From positions 82,383 through 146,382 of the forward strand of contig JABHCC010000189.1 of assembly GCA_018669475.1 (NCBI GenBank): a stretch of 64,000 nucleotides of DNA, in the 5' to 3' direction. Below the pieces are notes generated by a model, which was not told where the DNA came from, did not search any database, and was given only the letters and a program-made list of their open reading frames with translations. This DNA comes from Bacteroidota bacterium (lineage in GTDB: Bacteria > Bacteroidota > Bacteroidia > Bacteroidales > UBA12481). Both the position numbers and the translations under genes were made by a program. Shown here in pieces: positions 55,606 to 64,000 of the stretch; positions within the stretch are counted from its first letter, which is position 1; the number at the start of each line of letters is the position of its first letter.

Positions 55606-56685
55606 ATGCAGAAAGAGGAGAAAACAAAAGTTATGAAAAATCAGGATTACAAAACTCGGGAGCAGCTGTTGAAAGAGATCGATCACTTAAGTGCGAAAGT
55701 TGATGAATTTGAAAGATCAGAAAGCCAGGAACTTGCTGGTCAGCATTCAGGCAATCAGTGTCAGTCAGAAATCATTCGTATGAAGATCTTATTAGAATCA
55801 AGCCTGGAGAGTCAAAAAGATCTGATCATCCTTTCATTGGATAATAAATACCAATATCTCTATTTTAATAGAACTCATGCAGAATCAATGCTAAATTCCT
55901 ATGGAAGTAAACCCCAGATCGGCAATTGTATTTTTGATTATATGACTCGCAAGGATGATATTGAAAATATCAAAGCACATTATGACAAGGCTCTGGCTGG
56001 AGAAGGACATTCTATTACAGAGGAATACGGGACCGGAGATGCACGTTATTTCTTTGAAGTCAGGTTAAATCCAATTATTGATGGAAAAGAAGAAATAATA
56101 GGAATCACATCTTTTGCACAAAATATCACAGAAAGAATAGAGGCTGAAGAAAAGATAAAAAACATCGCAGCAAACTGGCAAACTACTTTTGACGCTATAG
56201 CTGATGCAGTAAGTATAATTGACGTGAATTATCAGTTCTCTTCTTGTAACTCTTCCACTTACTCATTTTTCAATATAAATGCTGATGATATTAAGACTAA
56301 AAAGTGCTATCGATTGGTACATGGTACTTCTGAACCATTCAAAGATTGCCCTGTTGAGCGCATGAAAAAAAGCAAGAAGCATGAGACATTGATTTTCAAT
56401 GAGAAAGATAAGTGGCTGAAGGTAACTGTTGATCCAATTTTTGATGATAAAAAGCAATTAATCGGGGCGGTCCATGTTGTCTCAGATATAACAAAACGTA
56501 AGTTGGTAGAACAAGAACTGGAAAAGTCCAGGGATACTCTGGAGAAAACGGTTAAAGAAAGAACCAGAGAACTTGAAGATCAAAATATGAAACTGGATAA
56601 AGCTATTAAGGTATTTGTCGGCAGAGAGAAAAGAATAAGGGATCTGGAGAAAAAAGTAAGATTGATGGGAGGTAAAGTTAAGTGA
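55606..56685 (+). CDS. PAS-PAS coiled-coil protein without kinase domain (copy 1)
   Basis: Soluble protein of 359 residues. An N-terminal coil (REQLLKEIDHLSAKVDEFERSES) is followed by two PAS domains at about 65-175 and 185-300, then a long C-terminal coil (DTLEKTVKERTRELEDQ) ending in AIKVFVGREKRIRDLEKKV. There is no kinase, GGDEF or DNA-binding domain, so it should act as a sensory adaptor. It resembles the next gene in layout and in both end segments, pointing to tandem duplication. ATG 55633 is an alternative start, because the similarity to copy 2 begins there. Confidence 0.88.
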   Translation: MQKEEKTKVMKNQDYKTREQLLKEIDHLSAKVDEFERSESQELAGQHSGNQCQSEIIRMKILLESSLESQKDLIILSLDNKYQYLYFNRTHAESMLNSYGSKPQIGNCIFDYMTRKDDIENIKAHYDKALAGEGHSITEEYGTGDARYFFEVRLNPIIDGKEEIIGITSFAQNITERIEAEEKIKNIAANWQTTFDAIADAVSIIDVNYQFSSCNSSTYSFFNINADDIKTKKCYRLVHGTSEPFKDCPVERMKKSKKHETLIFNEKDKWLKVTVDPIFDDKKQLIGAVHVVSDITKRKLVEQELEKSRDTLEKTVKERTRELEDQNMKLDKAIKVFVGREKRIRDLEKKVRLMGGKVK

Positions 56686-56715
56686 GATCACTTGAGTAAG
56701 AATTGTTTAACTTCT

Positions 56716-57762
56716 ATGTCGAAGATAAAAGTTATGAATAATCAGGATAAAACAACTCGGGAACAGCTTTCTAAGGAGATCGTTCAATTAAAAAGCAGAA
56801 TTGTTGAATTAGAGGATTCTGAATCTAAACGCAATGAATCTGAAGAAGCACTCGGCAAATCGAATGCTTTACTATCTTCAATTCTCGAAAGCCTTGATAA
56901 TGTTATCATGTTTGCCTTGGACGCAAATTACAGATATTTGAGTTTTAACAAAGCGCATGTAAAAGAAATGAAGTACATATATGATGCTGATATTGAGATA
57001 GGTCGGCGTATTTATCATTATATGCCCAACGAAGAAGATCGCCTTCTTGCAGAAATCAACTACAAGCGTGTATTGTCAGGTGAGCGCTTTGTTGAGATTC
57101 AGGAATATGGCGAAGCCGACAATCGATTTTGGTATGAATTGTTCTTCAATCCAATAATTGATAGCTCTCATAATGTTACTGGTTTCACCGTTTTTGTCGC
57201 CAATATCACCAAACGCAAGGAGGCAGAAAACAAAATTATTAGTTTGAGCCGTATCTTCGAAGACTCATTAAACGAGATCTTTTTGTTTCGTGCAGACACT
57301 TTGAAATTTACTCAGGTGAATACTGCTGCTCAGAAAAACCTGGGCTATTCTATGGATGAGATTCTTAATATGACTCCGCTGGATTTTAAACCTGAATTTA
57401 CAGAAGAGTCTTTTGCAAGATTGGTAGAACCATTACTAAAAGGTGAAAAACACATAATTGTTTTTGAGACTGTTCATCAACGTAAAGATCAATCATTATA
57501 TATGGTTGAAGTTCACTTACAAGTTCTGGAATTTGATCATGGAAGCATGTTTGCTGCAATAATTATGGATGTTACGGAACGAAAGAATGCTGAACAGGAT
57601 TTAATAAAACACCGCGAAACTTTGGAGGAGACAGTTGAAGAAAGAACCAAAGAACTAAAGGAACAAAACCAAAAACTTGATAAAGCAATGAAAGTCTTTG
57701 TGGGCAGAGAACATATGATAAGGAAATTGCAACGGGAGTTAAGTGCCTTAAAGGGAGAATAG
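56716..57762 (+). CDS. PAS-PAS coiled-coil protein without kinase domain (copy 2)
   Basis: Soluble protein of 348 residues with the same layout as its upstream neighbour: N-terminal coil (REQLSKEIVQLKSRIVELEDSES), PAS domains at about 60-170 and 180-300, C-terminal coil, and the closing motif AMKVFVGREHMIRKLQREL. ATG 56716 is preferred to TTG 56692, eight codons before. The region around its start, AAAAGTTATGAA then AATCAGGAT, is nearly identical to that of copy 1. Gap to the preceding gene is 30 bases, and to the hybrid kinase 39 bases. Confidence 0.88.
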   Translation: MSKIKVMNNQDKTTREQLSKEIVQLKSRIVELEDSESKRNESEEALGKSNALLSSILESLDNVIMFALDANYRYLSFNKAHVKEMKYIYDADIEIGRRIYHYMPNEEDRLLAEINYKRVLSGERFVEIQEYGEADNRFWYELFFNPIIDSSHNVTGFTVFVANITKRKEAENKIISLSRIFEDSLNEIFLFRADTLKFTQVNTAAQKNLGYSMDEILNMTPLDFKPEFTEESFARLVEPLLKGEKHIIVFETVHQRKDQSLYMVEVHLQVLEFDHGSMFAAIIMDVTERKNAEQDLIKHRETLEETVEERTKELKEQNQKLDKAMKVFVGREHMIRKLQRELSALKGE

Positions 57763-57801
57763 TAAAACAGATGCATTTTATAATTTATAAATATTAATAG
57801 C

Positions 57802-60798
57802 ATGTTCTTAAGTAATATCAGAATCGGATATAGGCTGGCTTTAGGATTTGGCATGGTTGTTATGATAACTATAGCTATTGGATTTGTTGGTAACAGGAAT
57901 ATTGATCGGCTTTGGCGAACTACTGAAGAATTGTACCAGCATCCATTGGAAGTAAGTAAGGCGGTCAGGGATATCAAAATCAACATTGTGGCAATCCACA
58001 GGTCAATGAAGGATGTTGCTCTGGCTGCTGGTAATGATTTGCAAATAAATCAAGCGATTTTCCCGGTTGATGATTATGAACGAGAGGTTTACGAAGCTTT
58101 TGTTATTGTCAATGAACAATTTTTAGGTGACATGGCTGATGTTCAGAAAGCTTATGATGCTTTCATTAACTGGAAGCCAATTCGTGATGAAGTAATACAA
58201 TTATCAAAATTGGGTAACCTGGAAGATGCTGCGGATATCACAAAAGGTAAAGGTGCAAGTCATGTAGCATGGCTTAATAGTATGATTCAGGTAATGATTG
58301 ACTTTGCCAACAATAAGGGAGACACACTATATTATGAGGGTGGACAAATCAAGAATAAAACTAAAAGAAATTCAACTATTCTTTTGCTTGTTCTAAGCCT
58401 TATTTGTATAGTAATAGCCACACTAATCACACGCAGTATTGCTAGTCCAATATTGTCAATGATATCAGTATCACAAAGACAGGCAAAAGGTGAACTGAGC
58501 CTGAGAAATGAAAACATCACCAGGGAAGAAACCGGTTACCTGGCTCAATCGATAAACGATCTGGCAGATTCCATTGAATATCGCACCAATATCCAGGATG
58601 GGATTGTTGAAATTTCAGAAACGATGATAGAGGCAACAACCATGGAGGAATTTGGTAAAGCTCTTCTTAAAAGACTGATGGACCTAACAAAGGCGAGCAT
58701 GAGTGTATTTTATATTCTGAATGAAGTGACATCAGAATATGAACATTTCACATCTGTGGGAGCAAATGTAAAACTACTGAAATCATTTAATGCCGGGAAT
58801 CCCGAAGGAGAATTTGGTAATGTTATTTTGAAAAAAAGCATTTATTATCTCAGGGATATTCCGGATGATACAATCTTCAAGTATAAAACCACTGCTGGTG
58901 AGGCAATACCAAAAGAAATCATAACCCTGCCAATACTCGTTGAAGGTAGTGTTGTGGCAATTGTTTCTCTTGTTAATATGCAGCCTTTCAGTAAAGAAAG
59001 CTATAGTATTCTTGATTTATCATGGGCAGGAATTAATGTTTCCTATTCTAATTTAATGGCAAGTGAAAGAACAAGTATTCTTGCTGAGCAATTGTACACT
59101 ACAAATCAGGAACTCGAAATAAAATCAGAAGAGCTTCAGGAACAAGCTGAAGAGTTACAAAGATCATCAGAAGAATTGATGGAGCAAAACCTTGAACTTG
59201 ATGAACAAGGAAAACGAGTGGAATCTGCTAACAGGATGAAAACGGAGTTCCTGTCTAATATGAGCCATGAATTACGAACTCCCTTGAATTCTATTTTGGC
59301 ACTTTCTCGTGTATTAGCAATGCAGGCCAATAAAAAACTAAATTCTGAAGAAATCAGTTTCCTCGAAATTATTGAACGTAACGGTAAACGGCTGTTATAC
59401 TTAATTAATGATATTCTGGACTTGTCAAAAATCGAAGCCGGAAAAATGGAGATCTTACCAGAGAGTATTTCAATTCGCCCGATTGTAAAAATGGTGGTCG
59501 ATAGTGTACAGCCAATATCAAATAAAAAGGGTATCGAATTGGTGTTAAACATATCAGGTGATCTTCCACAATTAGAAACAGAGGAATCAAAACTTCTTCA
59601 GATTTTAACAAACATAATAGGCAATGCTGTGAAATTTACAAACAAAGGAGGAATTATTATTTCAGTAAATAGTGATCCGCTTAATATGTATTTTACTGTG
59701 AAAGACACCGGCATAGGAATTTCAAACGAAGCTCTTCCTCATATTTTTGACGAATTCAAACAGGCTGATGGTAGTACATCACGTTCGTTTGAAGGTACCG
59801 GTCTGGGGCTGGCAATTGCAAAAAAGATGACAAAAATTTTGGGTGGTGATATCAAGGTGAGTAGTAAACTGGAGGAGGGTACTGAATTTACACTTACCCT
59901 GCCTTTACGATGGGCAGGAGGTATCTCTATGGCTAAAACTCATGTCATTGAAAATGTGGATTTAATAAAAACACAGGAAAACCAGTTGCCTTTAGATGGG
60001 AATTATCAAGCCAGAATTTTGATGATTGAAGATAATCCAGAAGCAATTGTTCAGGTTAAGGCTGTATTGGAAAATGAGAACTTCATAGTTGATGTTGCGG
60101 GAGGAGGATTGGAAGCAATGGAACATTTTGTGCATGATATTCCTGATGGAATTATTCTTGACTTAATGATGCCTGAAATGGATGGTTTTGATGTTTTAGA
60201 AAAAATCAGAAGTACTAATGAAACAAAGAACATACCTGTATTGATTCTTACAGCAAAGGACCTCACACGTAATGATCTGTCAAAATTGAATGCAAATAAT
60301 ATACAGCAACTTATTCAAAAAGGAGATGTTGATATTGAGGGACTTGTGAATAAGGTAAAAAGTATGCTGGGAATTGAATCACCTGTGATGACGAAACCTA
60401 AAATCCAAAAACAAAGAACCAAAACGGGCAGGCTTAATGTGTTAATTATTGAGGATAATGAGGATAATATGCTAACACTTAAGGTCATGTTAAAAGGTAA
60501 ATTTAATTTGACTGAAGCTTTCAATGGCAAAGAAGGTTTAAGAATGGCACAGACCCATCTGCCTGATTTGATACTGATGGATATGTCACTCCCAATTATC
60601 AGTGGGGAAGAAATTTTAAGTATTCTGAAAGCTAATGATGAAACGAAAAATATATTGGTAATAGCTGTTACTGCTCAGGCAATGAAAGGTGATAGAACTA
60701 TGTTTTTTGAAGCTGGTTGTGATGGCTATGTTTCTAAACCTGTTGATCAGGATTTGTTAATGACTGAGATCAATGTTTTGATGAATCGTAGAGGGTGA
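57802..60798 (+). CDS. Hybrid histidine kinase: 4HB-HAMP-GAF-HK-REC-REC
   Basis: Membrane kinase of 998 residues. TM1 at about 12-32, a 4-helix-bundle periplasmic sensor as in chemoreceptors (33-190), TM2 at about 192-212, HAMP about 213-265, GAF about 270-420, a Glu-rich coiled coil at about 430-475 (ELEIKSEELQEQAEELQRSSEEL), HisKA with His489 (NMSHELRTPLNS), HATPase to about 705, then two receivers with Asp787 (ILDLMMPEMDG) and Asp927 (LMDMSLPIISG). The signal could flow His489 to either receiver. It has no output domain, so it must pass the phosphate or contact to a partner. Confidence 0.94.
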   Translation: MFLSNIRIGYRLALGFGMVVMITIAIGFVGNRNIDRLWRTTEELYQHPLEVSKAVRDIKINIVAIHRSMKDVALAAGNDLQINQAIFPVDDYEREVYEAFVIVNEQFLGDMADVQKAYDAFINWKPIRDEVIQLSKLGNLEDAADITKGKGASHVAWLNSMIQVMIDFANNKGDTLYYEGGQIKNKTKRNSTILLLVLSLICIVIATLITRSIASPILSMISVSQRQAKGELSLRNENITREETGYLAQSINDLADSIEYRTNIQDGIVEISETMIEATTMEEFGKALLKRLMDLTKASMSVFYILNEVTSEYEHFTSVGANVKLLKSFNAGNPEGEFGNVILKKSIYYLRDIPDDTIFKYKTTAGEAIPKEIITLPILVEGSVVAIVSLVNMQPFSKESYSILDLSWAGINVSYSNLMASERTSILAEQLYTTNQELEIKSEELQEQAEELQRSSEELMEQNLELDEQGKRVESANRMKTEFLSNMSHELRTPLNSILALSRVLAMQANKKLNSEEISFLEIIERNGKRLLYLINDILDLSKIEAGKMEILPESISIRPIVKMVVDSVQPISNKKGIELVLNISGDLPQLETEESKLLQILTNIIGNAVKFTNKGGIIISVNSDPLNMYFTVKDTGIGISNEALPHIFDEFKQADGSTSRSFEGTGLGLAIAKKMTKILGGDIKVSSKLEEGTEFTLTLPLRWAGGISMAKTHVIENVDLIKTQENQLPLDGNYQARILMIEDNPEAIVQVKAVLENENFIVDVAGGGLEAMEHFVHDIPDGIILDLMMPEMDGFDVLEKIRSTNETKNIPVLILTAKDLTRNDLSKLNANNIQQLIQKGDVDIEGLVNKVKSMLGIESPVMTKPKIQKQRTKTGRLNVLIIEDNEDNMLTLKVMLKGKFNLTEAFNGKEGLRMAQTHLPDLILMDMSLPIISGEEILSILKANDETKNILVIAVTAQAMKGDRTMFFEAGCDGYVSKPVDQDLLMTEINVLMNRRG

Positions 60799-60849
60799 AA
60801 ATACATAATAAATAAAATGAAGACTTGTTAATATGAAACCGACTCTCGG

Positions 60850-62859
60850 ATGAATAAAATACTAGCAATTGATGACCAGGAAGATAATCTTGTTGTATAC
60901 GAAGCAATATTATCGAATTATTTTCCAGACTTTAAGCTACTTAAGGCAAGGTCAGGTAAGGAAGGTATTGAAAAAGCACTTGAAGAACTGCCGGATGTTA
61001 TTTTATTGGATATTATCATGCCTGAGATGGATGGATATGAGACCTGTAGAAACATAAAGTCTATTGAGGAAATAAGGCATATTCCCATCGTATTAATCAC
61101 TGCAGTAAAAACTGATTCGTCGAGTAGAATCAAAGGTCTTGACATTGGAGCCGATTCTTTTCTGGCAAAACCGATTGACCCGGGGGAATTTGCTGCACAA
61201 GTAAAAGTTATGCTTCGGATTAAATATGCTGAAGATAAATTACGTGCTGAAAAAGAGACTCTTGAGGAAACTGTTTTAGAAAGGACCAATAAACTGAGGG
61301 AAAGCGAGGGAAAATATAAAGCCCTTTATGAGAATGCTCCTTTATCTTATCAATCATTAAATGAGGACGGAAGTTTTAGAGATGTGAACCCAACCTGGCT
61401 CAGTACCCTTGGTTATGTCAGAGATGAGATAATAGGAAAAAAATTCGAGGATCTTCTGCATCCGAAGTGGAAACCACATTTTGAAAAGCACTTCCCGGTC
61501 TTTAAGAAACGCGGATATGTACATGATGTGGAATTTAAAATCAGGCATAAAACCGGACACTATTTAGACATAATGTTTGAAGGCTGTATAGGCTATAATC
61601 CGGATGGTAGTTTCAAAGAAACCTATTGTGTATTTCAGGATATTACTACTCGCATCCGCTCAGAAAGAATCAAAGATGTATTGTTCAATATCTCTAATGC
61701 AGTTATTACTACAGAAGGTTTAAAGGAATTAATGGATCTCATACAAAAAGAACTGGCCAAGATTATTGATACTAGCAATTTATATATTGCTCTTTATGAC
61801 TCGAAAACCGATATGTTTTCTTTGCCTTTGATTCTTGATGAAAGGGATCAGATGACTTCTTTTCCGGCTGACAAAACTTTTTCAAAATATGTCATTGAAA
61901 CTCAAAAATCATTACTAGCTGACAAGTATAAAGTTAAAGAGATGATAAAATCCGGAGAAGTCGATCTTATTGGAACTGCTTCGGAAATATGGCTTGGAGT
62001 ACCTCTGCCTGTTGAAGGAGAAATTAAAGGAGTTCTCGCTATGCAAAGCTATACTGATATAAATGCTTATGATGAATCTGATATGGAATTGCTTGAATTT
62101 ATTTCTGAGCAGGTAGGCATTTCAATTGGGCGTAAACAAGCTGAGGAGGATTTATTGGTTGCTCTGGATATGGCTAAAGAGTCAGATCGACTAAAGTCAG
62201 CTTTCCTGGCTAATGTGTCTCATGAAATACGAACACCTCTGAACAGTATTTTGGGATTTTCTGATTTGATGACGGATCCGGATCTTGAAGATGATGAGAA
62301 AGAAAAGTATAAAAAAATCATTCACTCAGGTGGCAGTCAGCTCCTGACTATTATTGACGATATTATTAATATCTCCATGATAGAAACAGGTCAACTATCA
62401 GTATATAAGTCAGATGTAGATCCTGCTTTGTTGCTGGATAACATCCATAAATATTATAAGACCTTGAACCTGTCTGCCAAATTTGAAATTAAACTTAATC
62501 CTTGTCCCGAAGTTTCAATCTTTTCAGATGAGAGTAGAATTAAGCAGGTAATTACAAATCTGATAACTAATGCGATTAAGAACACAAAGGATGGTGAAAT
62601 AAATTTCGGTTATACTGTTAATAATGAAGTATTAAAATTCTATGTCAGGGATACAGGCAAAGGAATTCCTGCCGGATTTGAGAATATGTTATTTGAGCGC
62701 TTTTTCAGAATAGAAGATTCAACCAATCTTGTTCAAGGTACAGGTCTTGGTTTGGCGATTTGCAAAGCAATAGCATCAGCTCTTGATGGAGAGATATGGT
62801 TTGAGTCAGAGCTTGGAGTTGGAACGACTTTCTTCTTTACTTTACCAATTACCAATTAG
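60850..62859 (+). CDS. Receiver-PAS-GAF-histidine kinase
   Basis: Soluble kinase of 669 residues with the receiver at the N-terminus: REC 3-120 with Asp54 (VILLDIIMPEMDG), PAS about 150-265 (YKALYENAPLSYQSL), GAF about 275-430, HisKA with His458 (NVSHEIRTPLNS), and HATPase with DTGKGIPAG and GTGLGLAICKAI. The reversed order suggests it is itself a target of phosphorylation, perhaps by the hybrid kinase upstream (51-base gap). No output domain is present. Confidence 0.94.
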   Translation: MNKILAIDDQEDNLVVYEAILSNYFPDFKLLKARSGKEGIEKALEELPDVILLDIIMPEMDGYETCRNIKSIEEIRHIPIVLITAVKTDSSSRIKGLDIGADSFLAKPIDPGEFAAQVKVMLRIKYAEDKLRAEKETLEETVLERTNKLRESEGKYKALYENAPLSYQSLNEDGSFRDVNPTWLSTLGYVRDEIIGKKFEDLLHPKWKPHFEKHFPVFKKRGYVHDVEFKIRHKTGHYLDIMFEGCIGYNPDGSFKETYCVFQDITTRIRSERIKDVLFNISNAVITTEGLKELMDLIQKELAKIIDTSNLYIALYDSKTDMFSLPLILDERDQMTSFPADKTFSKYVIETQKSLLADKYKVKEMIKSGEVDLIGTASEIWLGVPLPVEGEIKGVLAMQSYTDINAYDESDMELLEFISEQVGISIGRKQAEEDLLVALDMAKESDRLKSAFLANVSHEIRTPLNSILGFSDLMTDPDLEDDEKEKYKKIIHSGGSQLLTIIDDIINISMIETGQLSVYKSDVDPALLLDNIHKYYKTLNLSAKFEIKLNPCPEVSIFSDESRIKQVITNLITNAIKNTKDGEINFGYTVNNEVLKFYVRDTGKGIPAGFENMLFERFFRIEDSTNLVQGTGLGLAICKAIASALDGEIWFESELGVGTTFFFTLPITN

Positions 62860-62862
62860 CCT

Positions 62863-63912
62863 ATGAAGAATAATTTAGATAAAAAGCAAGCTTCAGAATT
62901 TGAAGATATGAGTCAACAAATGCCTTTGGAGGGGGAGATTCGGAGAAGCGAATCCTGGTATCGCTATTTATTTCAGAGTGGGGTAATGGGCATTGCTCTT
63001 TCTGATGAGAATTATAATTTCGTAAGTATAAATTCGCGTTTTTGCAATATGCTAGGTTATACAGAAGATGAACTAGTGGATAAAACCTTTATAGATATTA
63101 CTCATCCTGATGATGTAAAGGTCAGTAGGGCAGCTGTGCAAAAGGTCAAAGGCGAAAAAACGGAGTTCATAAGAATTGAAAACCGTTATTTGAAGAAGAA
63201 TGGGCAATTCATTTATTGTCAGACCACAGTTTCAGAGATACCTGTGGATGATGGTAAGGGTATCTATAATCTTGCAATAATTGAAGATATATCCGAGCGT
63301 AAAAAGGCAGAGGATAAATTGCATAGTCAAGCGAAATTCATTGATAATCTTATTGAAAGTTCAGCTCTAAGTACATGGATCTCTGATGAAAATGGAACAG
63401 CGATCAGAGCAAATCCGGCATGTTTGGAATTCTTCGGTGCAAAAGCGGAGGAGGTAGTCGGCAAATACAATATTTTTAAAGACGAAGTACTTATTAAGCA
63501 AGGCTTGATCTCTGAGCTTAGGAAAGCATACGAAAAGGCTGAAGTTGTTTCTGTGTTTATAGATTACAATTTTGGAGAAGTTAAGCATGTATCAGTTGAA
63601 AATGCAACTCATAAAGTAATCAAGTCAATATTCACACCAATTACTGATAATAATGGTAAAGTGTTGAATGTGGTATGCCAAACAATGGATCTCACTGAAA
63701 TTAAAAAAGCCGAATCGGAACTAATTGAAAGTGAAGAGAAATTCCGAAATATGACCGAACAAATAAGCGATATAATTTTCCTAACTGATGATAAGGGTTT
63801 GCTAAAATATATTTCACCTGCTTCAATAGATATTTTTGGCTATAATCCACAGGAAATGGAAGGTCAGTTATTTATGAAATTCCTAAAAAAACTGAAATTC
63901 CTAAAGCAGTGA
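62863..63912 (+). CDS. PAS-domain signalling protein, apparently frameshifted
   Basis: The frame encodes 349 residues with three PAS domains at about 25-145, 150-285 and the start of a third near 290 (IESEEKFRNMTEQISDIIFL). It ends abruptly within the third domain at LKKLKFLKQ-stop. In the -1 frame, the PAS sequence continues (TEIPKAVKQFMKTLISGSPT) from the A7 run to the window end, so the true gene is longer and probably includes a kinase beyond the window. The gene starts three bases after the REC-PAS-GAF kinase stop. Confidence 0.85.
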   Translation: MKNNLDKKQASEFEDMSQQMPLEGEIRRSESWYRYLFQSGVMGIALSDENYNFVSINSRFCNMLGYTEDELVDKTFIDITHPDDVKVSRAAVQKVKGEKTEFIRIENRYLKKNGQFIYCQTTVSEIPVDDGKGIYNLAIIEDISERKKAEDKLHSQAKFIDNLIESSALSTWISDENGTAIRANPACLEFFGAKAEEVVGKYNIFKDEVLIKQGLISELRKAYEKAEVVSVFIDYNFGEVKHVSVENATHKVIKSIFTPITDNNGKVLNVVCQTMDLTEIKKAESELIESEEKFRNMTEQISDIIFLTDDKGLLKYISPASIDIFGYNPQEMEGQLFMKFLKKLKFLKQ

Positions 63913-64000
63913 AGCAATTTATGAAAACCCTGATTTCCGGTTCACCTACAATGAATATAGAGTTAAAAATGAAACATAAGAGTGGAAAGAATTTTATTGG
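63885..64000 (+). other. In-frame continuation of the PAS gene after an A7 run (frameshift)
   Basis: After AAAAAAA at 63885-63891 the -1 frame reads TEIPKAVKQFMKTL, SGSPTMNIELKMKHKSGKNFI and is open to the window edge, completing the PAS domain that the annotated frame breaks. Codons CTA AAA AAA CTG contain the slippery pattern A AAA AAA, so a programmed -1 shift, a real mutation or a homopolymer sequencing error are all possible. Confidence 0.75.

Noticed and set aside
57537-57986. 149-codon minus-strand frame across the PAS and hybrid kinase genes
   Set aside because: It spans a gene junction in antisense, and both plus-strand genes are well supported.

Overview
The window looks like a chromosomal segment of a free-living, probably marine or sediment Bacteroidota (Bacteroidales/Marinilabiliales-like). 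That assignment is inferred from the gene content: a SusC/SusD pair, STN-domain TonB receptors, DUF5916 and CarboxypepD_reg-like outer-membrane proteins, a possible type IX secretion sorting domain, LytTR and hybrid two-component systems, AT-rich DNA and few Shine-Dalgarno sites. I see no rRNA, tRNA, CRISPR array, insertion sequence or phage gene. Gene density is high and only one gap exceeds 300 bases.

Layout. 1-2.8 kb (minus): a small GyrI-like protein, a GH29 fucosidase lipoprotein and a TonB-dependent receptor cut by the window edge. 3.2-9.2 kb (plus): a SusC/SusD/PKD-lipoprotein uptake locus ending in a terminator. 9.3-12.1 kb (minus): an Aminopep-family lipoprotein, a LamG-like secreted protein and a secreted acidic protein made of EDWMF repeats. 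12.3-14.6 kb: a U32/RlhA-like protein. 14.7-20.8 kb: a minus-strand operon of two beta-lactamase-fold hydrolases and an esterase-fold/TPR protein, divergent from a LytS/LytR-type two-component pair. 20.9-23.9 kb: a GH115 alpha-glucuronidase. 23.9-27.8 kb: a membrane AraC-TPR regulator divergent from an ankyrin lipoprotein and an acyltransferase. 27.8-34 kb: a DUF5916 protein, a transglutaminase-like protein, a carboxypeptidase-regulatory-domain protein with a cupin, and a small conserved-looking protein. 34-40.5 kb: an FtsX/MacB-type permease divergent from an NtrC-type regulator, its kinase and an overlapping URO-D-like gene. 40.5-43.7 kb: pentapeptide protein, MFS transporter, YwbE and RlmF. 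43.7-47.5 kb: a kelch lipoprotein, an outer-membrane protein and an AbgT transporter, closely spaced. 47.5-54.5 kb: acyl-CoA synthetase, sulfatase, GH20-like protein and a second FtsX-type permease. 54.8-64 kb: a signalling operon with CheR, two duplicated PAS-coil proteins, a double-receiver hybrid kinase, a REC-PAS-GAF kinase and a PAS protein with an apparent frameshift at an A7 run.

How the genes work together. Fucosidase, GH115, sulfatase, GH20-like protein and SusCD fit a polysaccharide-degrading lifestyle, but they are scattered and do not form one polysaccharide utilisation locus. About a fifth of the window is signal transduction. The features I find most worth following are the CheR/PAS/kinase operon with no CheA, CheB or CheW, the EDWMF-repeat protein, the esterase-fold protein that lacks its nucleophile serine, the kelch/outer-membrane/AbgT cassette, degenerate heptanucleotide (CGGWCTY-like) repeats at two gene ends, and perfect inverted or direct repeats in several divergent promoter regions.
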